A stretch of 8,667 nt of DNA from an uncultured Acetatifactor sp. (GCA_948896875.1 CAQUWW010000013.1:8239-16905); one strand, 5' to 3'; positions 1 to 6,896 are shown, counted from the first letter of the stretch. The notes: generated by a model from the letters alone, not told the origin. Translations and numbers: made by a program.

Positions 1-465
1 AATGGACAGACCGACGCAAACGAAATTTCCGGTCAGGAAGCCACAGAGAAGTCAGAAAATGTGGAAGAGGATGAAGGCGGCGAAGGTGGCACTTCGGCAG
101 CGGTAGAGAAGCAGGATCCGAAGGAGCCCAATTCCGGAGAGAATGAAGGGACAGATCAGGATAGTAACGAATCTGTAAAAACGGAAGCAACGGAATCCGG
201 AGCTGTCAAGTCGGAAGAGGCAGAGCCTGGAGATATAACCACAGAAACCACACAGGCCCCGTCAAAGGAAGCCTCTGGGGATGTGCCGTCCGCTGGGGAG
301 CCTGTGCAGACGACTCCGGAGAAAGTCCAGCCGTCCGCTAAGGAGGATTCTGTCCAATCGACAGTTCCCACAGCGCCGGATGCCGTACAGACCCAGTCAC
401 CGGCGGAGTCCGATTCAGCCATTGCGGAAGGTAGTGCGGAAGGAGATGGCGAAGAGGGAATCTCT
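1..465 (+). other. Acidic low-complexity N-terminal stalk
   Basis: This segment encodes about 155 residues made mostly of Glu, Ser, Thr, Pro, Ala, Gly, Asp and Gln, with almost no aromatic residues and no Cys. Such segments commonly follow the signal peptide of large Gram-positive surface proteins and act as flexible spacers. The signal peptide itself is not in the window. The order-to-disorder boundary is clear: at about residue 156 the composition switches to hydrophobic patterning (MSLLPIPEVEATIELYGYSW). Confidence 0.75.
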
Positions 466-3400
466 CCCATGTCGCTGCTGCCCATTCCGGAGGTGGAGGC
501 CACTATTGAGCTATATGGATATTCCTGGGAGCAATTAAATCAGGTCTCTCTGGAAACCTTATTAAAGAGATTACAGGACGGGCAGGGAACCCCCATCGAA
601 GTACCGGAGGATGCCCAGGTGGCCTGGACTCTGGACGAGGCAGGGAATCCGCTGGAGGATGAATACCGGGTGCTGGAACGGGGAAGCACAGTGGATCTGT
701 CCGGAGTTGCACAGCGGTTGAACGAAGGAGCAGCAAAAGCCGAAGTGCAGATGATTATCGGTAACGGAAAGCAGTTGGATAATACGGCTACCCGTTATTT
801 TGTCAGAATCAAAATACTGCCGCTAACTTCTTTAAAAGAAAGTGTTAATGTGGAATTATATACCAAATGGTATGGCGGAAGGCAGGAACTATATTCCGGA
901 ACAAGAGAATATAGAATGTATGCGGCAGAGGGAATCGAGATCCCGGTGACTGCAGTTTTGTGGCAGGATAGCGTCCATACGGAAGGAGAATCTTATTATG
1001 TGAACATTACCTCCAGGCTTTCCCAATACAAAAAAACTACGGAGCAGAGGTATGAGGAAAACCTTGGAAGTGACTGGAACTATTACGAGAATGAAACCTA
1101 TTATAGAGATTCCGATTATTATCGCGATATTGAGGTAGAGGTCTACCCAATGAAAGAATTCCTGAAGTATCTGCAGGATGAGGATGTAACAGCATTGGGC
1201 GGAGCAGTTACGGAGCAGATTTTGAATCAGGAAAATATGTATCAGAGCGGAGGCGTTGAAAGTCTCTGTACCCCTCCAGACAGTGCTGTTCCCGGCGAAG
1301 CGGACAACTTATTCTGTGTTGTCTACAGGGACACTGCGGAGAATAAGGTGCTTGCATATCAGGGACTATTGTTTCTGGTTTCCAATGATTTCTCTGAGTT
1401 GACAGGCATGATTTATACAGGGGAGGAAGAGGGAGCAAAGGAGCTTCAGACAACCCGTAGCTCCGGTATGCGTGCTCAGGATGGCGCCCCTTCATGGAAT
1501 CAGGTATGGGGATCTCTGAGTGTGGACGCAATCCCGGGAACGGCCCTGTTGAAATGTCCGGAGAGGACAGATACCTATGCCCTGCCGGTAGGATATCCGG
1601 TGGAGGGTTCTTATCTGTATCAAATGGAAGAGGATGAGCGAATAGAGAAAGTTACCCTGTGCGGGACGGCTGACGACTGGATGCAGGCGGAACAGGGAGA
1701 AGATGTCACCGGAAAAATATTTACGGACGGAATCCCGATCAGCGGGACGGAAGAAGTGGCACTGGCTGTATTTTTTAAGGATAAAACAGCCGTAAGGCAG
1801 TATATACAGCTAAAGGACGCAGGAGAATCCGTTTCTTCTTATTATCACTATTCCGTATACCGGGATGGCGAAAACGGATATAAGGAATATGTGAGCGGCA
1901 GAACGGAATATGCACCTGAGTTGAAGATGAAGGATACAGGAATTCCGGTGACTCCGATTTATTATGACTGCACTTCGGAAGACGGGATTTCGGAGGAAGG
2001 TACGCAGGAATACTATCTCTGTATGAGCCCGGGCGGAGGCCGTTCGGATATCCGGCTGGATGTATATCCTATGAAGGACTTCCTGGAAGGCTTCAATGCG
2101 GAGGAGCAAAGCTTTACTGCGCCGGGGAAAAGCATTACGGATCAGATGATGAACAGTAATTACGGTGCCGGATACAAGGGAACCTATGCGGTTACTTCCG
2201 AGGATGAAGATTGGGAGAAGGGGGATAATCTTTTCTGCCTTGTGTATACCAATGGGGAGACAGGAAAACTGGTGGCTTATCATGGCATCCTGGTGACAAT
2301 CGGTCCTGCCGGGGAAGAAATTACAAGTAAGGCCTTTGTCTATGAAGACGAGCAGATGAAAGAGCTGGATGCAAGCGTTCCGAGTGTCAACCGGTATAGT
2401 CTACCTTATGAAATTTCGGCTGCCGGGGAAGCCGTTGCCGTGGAGCGGGAATATGCGGCAGGGCTTCGCAACGTAACGATACAGATTCCGACGGGATATT
2501 CTCTGAGTCAGGAGGCATATTATCTGACGCTGGACGGAGAGCGGGAGCAGATCGCACAGATCGTGTCCGGACAGTATTCCACACCGGAACAGGCGCAGGA
2601 AGCAGGGGCGGAAGATATCACCGCACAAATCCTGGAGACGGAGGCGGACGGAGCGCCCTACGGTTATGAGGTGACTCAGGTGCCGGAGGACGGGCTGTAT
2701 GTGACAGTATTTTATAAGGACAATACGGCAATGCAGTGTAATTTTTGGGTGCAGGAAAACGCGGCTCACATTGCGGATACCTTTTATGAGTATCAGCTGT
2801 CCCAGACAGGGGAGAACGGAGAGAGTGTCGCGGTCGACGGCCGGTTGGTCTATGCACCTTACAAATTGGAGGGAGTAGATATTCCGATCACTCTGGTTTC
2901 CTATGCCGTAAAGAACTATCAGGAAGGGAAGGACTATTCCCTGGGGATCAAGTCTGAGTTTGCCCGTTATTCGGCCTCGAGGCGAATCGGGGTGGAAGTC
3001 TATCCCATGAAGGAATACCTGAAATATGTCCGCTCCGCGGAGCAGGACGGGGCTTCCTTGGAGGGAGCAATTACAGGACAGATTCTGAACCTAAATACGG
3101 GAGGCTACACAGGAAAATATACTATTCCGGACAGTGAAAAGCCGGAGGATGCGGAGAATCTGTTCTGCATTGTATACAGGAATCAGATTACCAATAAAAT
3201 AATGGCCTGTCAGGGTATCCTGTTCGTGGTTTGTGAAGACAAGGATGTGGAGGGAGCGTTTTATACCTATATAGACGGCAGAAGGGTGGCATTGACAGAA
3301 GGACCATCCTCTTCCAGGGAGACCGCTGTGTCCGATGTCTTTTATTCCACCGTCCTGAATCAGGAGGAAGCGGGGAAAGCTTCTCCCAAATATAAAACAG

Positions 3401-6400
3401 AAGCAAACTATGGTGTGGAGAAAAGGGAGTATACCTATACTTTATCCGCGGGATATCCTTCCGAGAAAGAATATTATTATGCGTTGGCGGCGGACCAGCG
3501 GATTGCGCAGGTGGTGACAGGCAGCTATGACAATCCGGAGCAGGCGGCACAGGCCGGGGCAGAGGATGTGACGGACAAGGTCCTGCCGGGAGCCGACGGT
3601 ACTCCGGCGCCCGGGTATCGTGCAGTCTATGGAAGCCGGGACTACACCACATTCACCATATTTTTCCGGGATGGGACAGCTCTGCAGCACAATGTGAGAG
3701 TAGCACAGTCCAGTGGCGTCCTGACAGAGACACATGAGTACACGGTATATAATAAGAACGGTAATGAAATAACAGCCGGAAAAACGGAGTATGAACCCTG
3801 GAAAGGGCTGGAGGATCTGGAAATACCGGTGACGAAGGTCAGCTATTACGTGGCGGAGGACGCTTCCTGGCAGCAGGGAGATCTGTGCTGTCTGGAAATG
3901 ACATCCCAGCTGGCCCGTCAGGAGAAGGATATTGAAGTAAAGGTCTACCCTATGGGAACATTCCTGGAGGCTCTTCAGTCTCAGGGCAAGATTCCGGCCG
4001 ATCTGGAGGGGGACATCACAGCGCAAATCCTGAATCTGGAGACTGCCGGAGGGTATCAGGGAAGCTATACGGATACCGGAAGCGTAGATCCCCGGAAAGC
4101 GGACAATCTGTTCTGCATGGTATATAAGAATCGGAAAACCGGAAAAATCATGGGATATCATGGGGTACTGTTTGTGATTTGTCCGGCTATGCCTGTGGTG
4201 ACGGGAACGCTCTATGCCTATGAGGATGGAAAGATGACATCGCTGGACGGCGATAAGACGGACGCGGCGCCTCAGTCAGGTTCCATGGTTTCTTACAGGC
4301 TGGGCCAGAATGGCGAAGGAAGCGCGGCAACAAATGTCAGCTATACGTATCTGCCGGAGCGGGTCAGCTATACATTGCCGGAAGGGTATTACGCCGACGG
4401 GACATATTACTATGAAATCAATGCCGATAATCGAATAGAGAAGATTGTGGAGGGCGCGTACAATAGTCCGGAAGAAGCGGAAGGTGCGGAGGATATTACC
4501 TCTGTCATTCTCCCTGCGAATAAGGACAAAGCTCCCTATGGATACAAAATCCAATATAACAGGGATATGGATTTCACCGTATTTTTCAAGAGTGGAACTT
4601 CCCATCAGTATACGGTGCGTGTGGTTGCAGGATCCTTCCCTTATGAGAACCAGCAGATTATTCCGCAGGACCGGGATCCCTGGTTTAATGTAACCGGTGC
4701 CGCAGGGTATGAAAAGGAGCAGCTCTATGTGGCGGAGAATCGGGAAGCGGTGGTTTTGGATACCTATTATTGGTATGGATATCAGACGATTTTCATCAAT
4801 GATACCGGAGTGGATCTGAGCCGTCTGGCACCGGAATTTGAGTGTGCGGACGAAGATGTAGGTGTCTATGTGAGGAGAAAGCAGGTGTCAGGTGCGTCTG
4901 TCCAGGATTTCTCAGCAGGTCCTGTCATATACAATGTCTTCGTGGACAACAATCTGAGAAATTATCAGGTAAGCTTTGTGAAGAAGGAGAGTGGAAGGGC
5001 GAAGCTGTATGTGAATGGCCCCGGGGAACGGGAAGTCTTCCTGACGGAATATTTTGAAAACAGGCATGACATTTTGATTGCCAATGTGGGCGACAGGGAA
5101 CTGACCGGACTGAAGGTAGAGCTTTTGGATGCTTCCAATATCAAGCTGGACGATTACTGGAAAGTAGGAGGCCAGGGAAATGATCATCTGGCTGCGTTTG
5201 ACAAAACCGCCAGCGACAGCGAGTATGGAGAACTGATGAATCTGGCCAAGATTCGTCTGCTGCCTGACGGAGAGGGAGAGATCGCAGGAACCCTGCTGAT
5301 CACTGCGGACGGGCAGGAACCTGTGCGGATCCGGCTCACAGGATATGCCCAGAATCCGAAGATTATAACGGAAGGGTTAGATGAGGCGGTAAAATATGTG
5401 CCTTATTCCAATGTGGTGGGCACAAACAATATGTATGAGTGGAACAAAGTCAGATTTTCTCTTGTGGAGGGAGAAGACGGTTCAGGAGCCCTGCCGGAAG
5501 GGCTGAGCCTGAATTCCTATACAGGTGAGATTTATGGCACCTCTCTGGAAGAAGGGGAATTTCCGATTACCGTGAAAGCGGATTACAGCAATTCCATGTT
5601 TGTCCCGTCTTATAAAGAGTTTGTGCTGCGGGTGAAGACCAACAGCAATGACAATGTATACAATGCCACGGATGAGAGTTACGAGCTGACTACCCCCATT
5701 GGTGAAGAGACCGCGGCAGATTCTCATGATTTCCTGTTGAAAGAGACCGGAGATCAGCTGTTTGTCTCACAGGGTGAGATGGGAGAGTTCGTGGCCCTGT
5801 GGCTGAACGGTGTCAGGCTGGAAGAAGGAATAGATTATACCAAAGAAAGCGGAAGTACAAGGATAACAGTTGCCTCTCAGATCTTTGCCAATAAGGTAGA
5901 CCAGAGCGGAACCAATACCCTGGCCGCGGAATTCAGGCAGGGAAGCGAAGAGAGCGAGCAGTTCCGGGAACTGAGACGTACGGCACAGAACTTCCGAGTT
6001 GAGAATCCGGAGGAAAAGCCAGAAGAAAAACCGGGAGACAATACCGGAAATAAGCCGGGAACCAATCCCGGGCCATCCGAAGGTAATACCGGAAATCAGC
6101 CGGGAACAGGAGAAGGAAATACCGGAAATGGATCCGGAGGAAATGGCAATAATTCCGGGACCGGCGATGACACAGACGATACGGCAGGCGGTAGCGAAGA
6201 AACGAATTCCAATGCAGAAGACTCAGAGCAAAATGTAGTGACATTGGTGGTGCGCATGGTGAACCGGGACGGGAATCCGCTGGCCGACCTGGCTCTGGAA
6301 ATGCATTCCACACCTCAGAGTGTCCGGACAAATCAAAATGGTCTGGCTGTGTTTACCGGTCTGGAGGAGGGAGAACATACTCTTTATGTGAAAGATGGAA

Positions 6401-6735
6401 CTGGAAATATTCTGGCTTCCAAACCCTTTGTCCTTCGGTTCGGTGATACCACATCCTTGAGTGACAGTCAGGTTGTTATGCAGAAAGGAAGCATAGGTAC
6501 ACTTACCGTACAGTTTAGCGATGGAGAGTTGACGTTTGTAAATCAACAGGAGGGAGATATCTATCGGATGGTATCTCCGGCAACAGGGGATCCGTCAAGG
6601 CTGGCTCTGTGGATACTTCTGGCAGCGGTTTCCCTGGGGGCCTGTGTGGGAATGTATCTGTACAGGAGGAAGAAGGGGGCTCTGCCGCTGATACCGGGAG
6701 CCTGGAACCAATGGAGGAAGCGTAAAAAAGAATAG
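1..6735 (+). CDS. Giant sortase-anchored multi-repeat surface protein (5' partial)
   Basis: The reading frame is open from base 1, so the start and signal peptide lie upstream; 2244 residues are visible (residue 1 = base 1). Residues 1-155 are an acidic Glu/Ser/Thr/Pro-rich low-complexity stalk, and residues 156-276 a unique domain. Residues 277-1543 form four tandem repeats of about 304-334 aa, each with VYPM (residues 381, 688, 1000, 1315) and NLFC. Residues about 1580-1665 resemble DUF5018-type Ig folds (DLSRLAPEF, DFSAGPVIYNVFV); 1685-1784 resemble an ASH/choice-of-anchor-D sandwich (ILIANVG, RIRLTGYA). Residues 1785-1860 look like He_PIG (LPEGLSLNSYTGEIYG), and 1893-1980 like an X2 module (LNGVRLEEGIDYT). 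A Gly/Asn/Pro linker, a Cna-B/transthyretin-like domain (2079-2160), SPATG (2192-2196), a membrane helix and a basic tail finish it. It is inferred to be a cell-wall-attached adhesin or binding protein; no catalytic motif is visible. The coding frame and export-type architecture are secure; the function is not known. Confidence 0.93.
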   Translation, partial: NGQTDANEISGQEATEKSENVEEDEGGEGGTSAAVEKQDPKEPNSGENEGTDQDSNESVKTEATESGAVKSEEAEPGDITTETTQAPSKEASGDVPSAGEPVQTTPEKVQPSAKEDSVQSTVPTAPDAVQTQSPAESDSAIAEGSAEGDGEEGISPMSLLPIPEVEATIELYGYSWEQLNQVSLETLLKRLQDGQGTPIEVPEDAQVAWTLDEAGNPLEDEYRVLERGSTVDLSGVAQRLNEGAAKAEVQMIIGNGKQLDNTATRYFVRIKILPLTSLKESVNVELYTKWYGGRQELYSGTREYRMYAAEGIEIPVTAVLWQDSVHTEGESYYVNITSRLSQYKKTTEQRYEENLGSDWNYYENETYYRDSDYYRDIEVEVYPMKEFLKYLQDEDVTALGGAVTEQILNQENMYQSGGVESLCTPPDSAVPGEADNLFCVVYRDTAENKVLAYQGLLFLVSNDFSELTGMIYTGEEEGAKELQTTRSSGMRAQDGAPSWNQVWGSLSVDAIPGTALLKCPERTDTYALPVGYPVEGSYLYQMEEDERIEKVTLCGTADDWMQAEQGEDVTGKIFTDGIPISGTEEVALAVFFKDKTAVRQYIQLKDAGESVSSYYHYSVYRDGENGYKEYVSGRTEYAPELKMKDTGIPVTPIYYDCTSEDGISEEGTQEYYLCMSPGGGRSDIRLDVYPMKDFLEGFNAEEQSFTAPGKSITDQMMNSNYGAGYKGTYAVTSEDEDWEKGDNLFCLVYTNGETGKLVAYHGILVTIGPAGEEITSKAFVYEDEQMKELDASVPSVNRYSLPYEISAAGEAVAVEREYAAGLRNVTIQIPTGYSLSQEAYYLTLDGEREQIAQIVSGQYSTPEQAQEAGAEDITAQILETEADGAPYGYEVTQVPEDGLYVTVFYKDNTAMQCNFWVQENAAHIADTFYEYQLSQTGENGESVAVDGRLVYAPYKLEGVDIPITLVSYAVKNYQEGKDYSLGIKSEFARYSASRRIGVEVYPMKEYLKYVRSAEQDGASLEGAITGQILNLNTGGYTGKYTIPDSEKPEDAENLFCIVYRNQITNKIMACQGILFVVCEDKDVEGAFYTYIDGRRVALTEGPSSSRETAVSDVFYSTVLNQEEAGKASPKYKTEANYGVEKREYTYTLSAGYPSEKEYYYALAADQRIAQVVTGSYDNPEQAAQAGAEDVTDKVLPGADGTPAPGYRAVYGSRDYTTFTIFFRDGTALQHNVRVAQSSGVLTETHEYTVYNKNGNEITAGKTEYEPWKGLEDLEIPVTKVSYYVAEDASWQQGDLCCLEMTSQLARQEKDIEVKVYPMGTFLEALQSQGKIPADLEGDITAQILNLETAGGYQGSYTDTGSVDPRKADNLFCMVYKNRKTGKIMGYHGVLFVICPAMPVVTGTLYAYEDGKMTSLDGDKTDAAPQSGSMVSYRLGQNGEGSAATNVSYTYLPERVSYTLPEGYYADGTYYYEINADNRIEKIVEGAYNSPEEAEGAEDITSVILPANKDKAPYGYKIQYNRDMDFTVFFKSGTSHQYTVRVVAGSFPYENQQIIPQDRDPWFNVTGAAGYEKEQLYVAENREAVVLDTYYWYGYQTIFINDTGVDLSRLAPEFECADEDVGVYVRRKQVSGASVQDFSAGPVIYNVFVDNNLRNYQVSFVKKESGRAKLYVNGPGEREVFLTEYFENRHDILIANVGDRELTGLKVELLDASNIKLDDYWKVGGQGNDHLAAFDKTASDSEYGELMNLAKIRLLPDGEGEIAGTLLITADGQEPVRIRLTGYAQNPKIITEGLDEAVKYVPYSNVVGTNNMYEWNKVRFSLVEGEDGSGALPEGLSLNSYTGEIYGTSLEEGEFPITVKADYSNSMFVPSYKEFVLRVKTNSNDNVYNATDESYELTTPIGEETAADSHDFLLKETGDQLFVSQGEMGEFVALWLNGVRLEEGIDYTKESGSTRITVASQIFANKVDQSGTNTLAAEFRQGSEESEQFRELRRTAQNFRVENPEEKPEEKPGDNTGNKPGTNPGPSEGNTGNQPGTGEGNTGNGSGGNGNNSGTGDDTDDTAGGSEETNSNAEDSEQNVVTLVVRMVNRDGNPLADLALEMHSTPQSVRTNQNGLAVFTGLEEGEHTLYVKDGTGNILASKPFVLRFGDTTSLSDSQVVMQKGSIGTLTVQFSDGELTFVNQQEGDIYRMVSPATGDPSRLALWILLAAVSLGACVGMYLYRRKKGALPLIPGAWNQWRKRKKE
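829..1830 (+). repeat. Surface-protein repeat unit 1 (longest copy)
   Basis: This is the first of four homologous protein repeats, about 334 aa. It shows the shared order: a beta-rich segment with a G-T-R/T-E-Y motif and IPVT, then VEVYPMKEFL at base 1135-1164, then an ILN motif, then NLFCVVYRD with Cys at base 1315, then AYQGLLFLV. A second half follows with TYALPVGYP, an E-R-I-E-K-V stretch, EDVTGKI and VFFKDKTA. It is about 20-30 residues longer than the other units because of a Tyr-rich insertion before VYPM. Boundaries were set by eye from motif alignment and may shift by some residues. Confidence 0.8.
1831..2769 (+). repeat. Surface-protein repeat unit 2
   Basis: The second copy has 313 aa. 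It opens with YHYSVYRDGENG and has SGRTEYAP, GIPVTPIYYD, DVYPMKDFLEGF (VYPM at base 2062), a D-Q-M-M-N stretch replacing E-Q-I-L-N, GDNLFCLVYTN (Cys at base 2236) and AYHGILVTI. Its second half carries VTIQIPTGYS, PEQAQEAGAEDITAQIL, APYGYEV and VTVFYKDNTAMQ. The VYPM-to-VYPM distance from unit 1 is 921 bp. Confidence 0.85.
2770..3717 (+). repeat. Surface-protein repeat unit 3
   Basis: The third copy has 316 aa. It starts with FYEYQLSQTGENGE and has DGRLVYAPYKLEGVDIPIT, VEVYPMKEYLKYV (VYPM at base 2998), GQILN, GGYTGKY, ENLFCIVYRN (Cys at base 3166) and CQGILFVV. The second half has YTYTLSAGYP, YYYALAADQRIAQVV, PEQAAQAGAEDVTDKVL and FTIFFRDGTALQ. It lies 936 bp after unit 2 by the VYPM motif and is most similar to units 2 and 4. 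Confidence 0.85.
3718..4629 (+). repeat. Surface-protein repeat unit 4 (last copy)
   Basis: The fourth copy has 304 aa. It contains HEYTVYNKNGNE, AGKTEYEPW, LEIPVTKVSYYV, VKVYPMGTFLEAL (VYPM at base 3943), AQILN, GGYQGSY, DNLFCMVYKN (Cys at base 4114) and GYHGVLFVI. The second half has VSYTLPEGYY, ADNRIEKIVEGAY, GAEDITSVIL, APYGYKI and FTVFFKSGTSHQYTVRVV. The repeat series ends here and a different, non-repeated module starts (PYENQQIIPQDRDPW). Confidence 0.85.
4740..5352 (+). other. DUF5018-like then ASH-like beta-sandwich modules
   Basis: Two non-repeated modules follow the repeats. The first has the pattern hydrophobic strand, TGVDLSRLAPEF, then VSGASVQDFSAGPVIYNVFV and YQVSFVKK, the layout I know from DUF5018-type bacterial Ig-like domains. 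The second has FENRHDILIANVGDRELTGL, a mid segment ending in IRLLPDGEGEIAGTLLITAD, and VRIRLTGYAQ; this matches the ASH / choice-of-anchor-D pattern (N-x-G, then a Pro-Asp-Gly-x-Gly turn, then a closing L-T-G). Assignments rest on motif memory and need a profile search. Confidence 0.5.
5353..5583 (+). other. Putative Ig domain, He_PIG-like
   Basis: The translated segment begins NPKIITEGLDEAVKYVPYS and contains LPEGLSLNSYTGEIYGTSLE followed by GEFPITVKAD. The L-P-x-G-L-x-L-n-x-x-T-G-x-I-x-G-T core is the hallmark of the He_PIG putative Ig family found in large bacterial surface proteins. It is a structural/adhesive module with no catalytic role implied. Confidence 0.8.
5677..5940 (+). other. 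X2-like Ig module
   Basis: After a short linker the protein has FLLKETGDQLFVSQGEMGEF, then WLNGVRLEEGIDYTKESGST, then ITVASQIFANKVDQSGTNTL. The G-x-x-L-x-x-G-x-D-Y-T followed by a short strand and a G-T-N-T-L closing strand is the layout of X2-type Ig-like modules from clostridial extracellular proteins. The assignment is moderate, from pattern only. Confidence 0.5.
6001..6237 (+). repeat. Gly/Asn/Pro-rich linker with short repeats
   Basis: This region encodes a low-complexity linker rich in Gly, Asn, Thr, Pro, Glu and Asp. At the DNA level AATACCGGAAAT occurs three times (6040, 6085, 6118), twice followed by a Lys/Gln-Pro-Gly-Thr codon block, giving NTGNKPGT, NTGNQPGT and NTGNGSGG. It probably works as a flexible spacer between the Ig-like modules and the membrane-proximal domain. 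Such short in-frame repeats are prone to copy-number change. Confidence 0.8.
6235..6478 (+). other. Cna-B / transthyretin-like membrane-proximal domain
   Basis: The segment reads VVTLVVRMVNRDGNPLADLA, then SVRTNQNGLAVFTGLEEGEH and TLYVKDGTGNILASKPFVL. A strand with D-G-x-P-L-x-x-L, then T-x-x-N-G-x-A-x-F-x-G-L-x-x-G-x-H-x-L, is the pattern of Cna-B/SpaA and carboxypeptidase-regulatory-like prealbumin folds, which typically form wall-proximal stalk domains. I did not identify the Lys/Asn/Glu triad needed for an isopeptide bond. Confidence 0.65.
6574..6732 (+). other. Sortase sorting signal: SPATG, membrane helix, basic tail
   Basis: Codons 6574-6588 encode SPATG followed by Asp. A 12-bp gap separates this from a roughly 21-residue hydrophobic segment (base 6601-6663, LALWILLAAVSLGACVGMYL) and then YRRKKG. 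This is the three-part arrangement of a sortase substrate. S-P-x-T-G rather than L-P-x-T-G is known for some clostridial sortase substrates, for example Clostridioides difficile class B. Unusually, about 17 residues including a second basic cluster (WRKRKKE) follow the first Arg/Lys cluster, so simple membrane retention is an alternative. No sortase gene is in the window. Confidence 0.75.
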
Positions 6736-6777
6736 GAACTCCGAAAAAGGTTGCCAGAAAACAAATAGTCCTAAAAC

Positions 6778-6815
6778 AGTGGAATCAGCGACTCGGGAGA
6801 GTCACTGGCTCCACT
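6778..6815 (+). terminator. Intergenic hairpin, possible weak terminator
   Basis: An imperfect stem-loop lies 43 bases after the surface-protein stop codon. Arms are AGTGGA/TCCACT (outer, 6 bp), CAG/CTG (3 bp) and GACTC/GAGTC (5 bp), with small internal mismatches (at/gc and c/a) and a GGGA loop. It could end transcription of the surface-protein gene. The downstream DNA (ACGCTTGTTTCCC) is only moderately T-rich, so an intrinsic terminator is not certain; on the minus strand the hairpin is followed by GTTTTAGG, also weak. Confidence 0.45.
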
Positions 6816-6816
6816 A

Positions 6817-6838
6817 CGCTTGTTTCCCGCTTGTTTCC
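6817..6838 (+). repeat. 11-bp perfect tandem duplication
   Basis: The unit CGCTTGTTTCC occurs twice head to tail without a mismatch, followed by another C. It directly follows the hairpin, and the second unit supplies the TTGTTT used as a -35 box in the promoter call. It may be a recent slippage duplication or a pair of protein-binding sites. Confidence 0.85.
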
Positions 6839-6859
6839 CACATAGATTTATGGTAATAT
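6831..6859 (+). promoter_or_regulatory. Extended -10 sigma-A-type promoter for the histidine kinase
   Basis: TTGTTT (6831-6836) and TAATAT (6854-6859) are separated by exactly 17 bp, and the -10 is preceded by TGG, giving an extended TGn -10. The -35 matches 3 of 6 consensus bases and the -10 matches 4 of 6. Transcription would be expected to begin near 6866, giving a leader of about 50 nt. The prediction is by eye and has not been tested. Confidence 0.55.
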
Positions 6860-6873
6860 AAGACCAGAAATGA

Positions 6874-6896
6874 TATGGTATGTTTTCGAAACCATA
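6874..6896 (+). promoter_or_regulatory. Inverted repeat TATGGT-N11-ACCATA in the kinase leader
   Basis: A perfect 6-bp dyad with an 11-base spacer lies in the predicted 5' leader and touches the AGGAGG ribosome binding site, sharing base 6896. A third TATGGT copy (6849-6854) abuts and overlaps the extended -10 in direct orientation. It could be an operator for a dimeric regulator or an RNA hairpin that limits ribosome access. Six-base AT-rich arms can arise by chance. Confidence 0.35.

Noticed and set aside
61..63. GTG as the start codon of the giant surface protein
   Set aside because: The same frame is open back to base 1 with the same acidic low-complexity composition, there is no Shine-Dalgarno upstream, and a protein with a sorting signal needs a signal peptide, which is not found at this GTG.
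3442..4161. A 239-codon minus-strand open frame
   Set aside because: It lies fully inside repeats 3-4 of the surface protein. A similar antisense frame (1810-2283) begins with related residues because the sense repeats are homologous. This is a shadow of the sense frame, with no promoter or ribosome site of its own.
5999..6238. A + strand frame over the Gly/Asn linker
   Set aside because: It is an alternative frame of the repetitive linker; the main frame continues through it into a clear domain and sorting signal.
6682..6699. LPLIPG near the C-terminus as an LPxTG-type motif
   Set aside because: It lies after the membrane helix and basic cluster, on the cytoplasmic side, and lacks Thr-Gly; SPATG at 6574 is correctly placed before the helix.
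6778..6838. CRISPR-like array or riboswitch in the intergenic region
   Set aside because: There is only one hairpin and a single 11-bp duplication without spacers, and no conserved riboswitch core could be identified in 182 bp.
6870..6872. ATG at 6870, in frame with the kinase
   Set aside because: It would start almost at the predicted transcription start, has no Shine-Dalgarno, and would translate through the strong AGGAGG.
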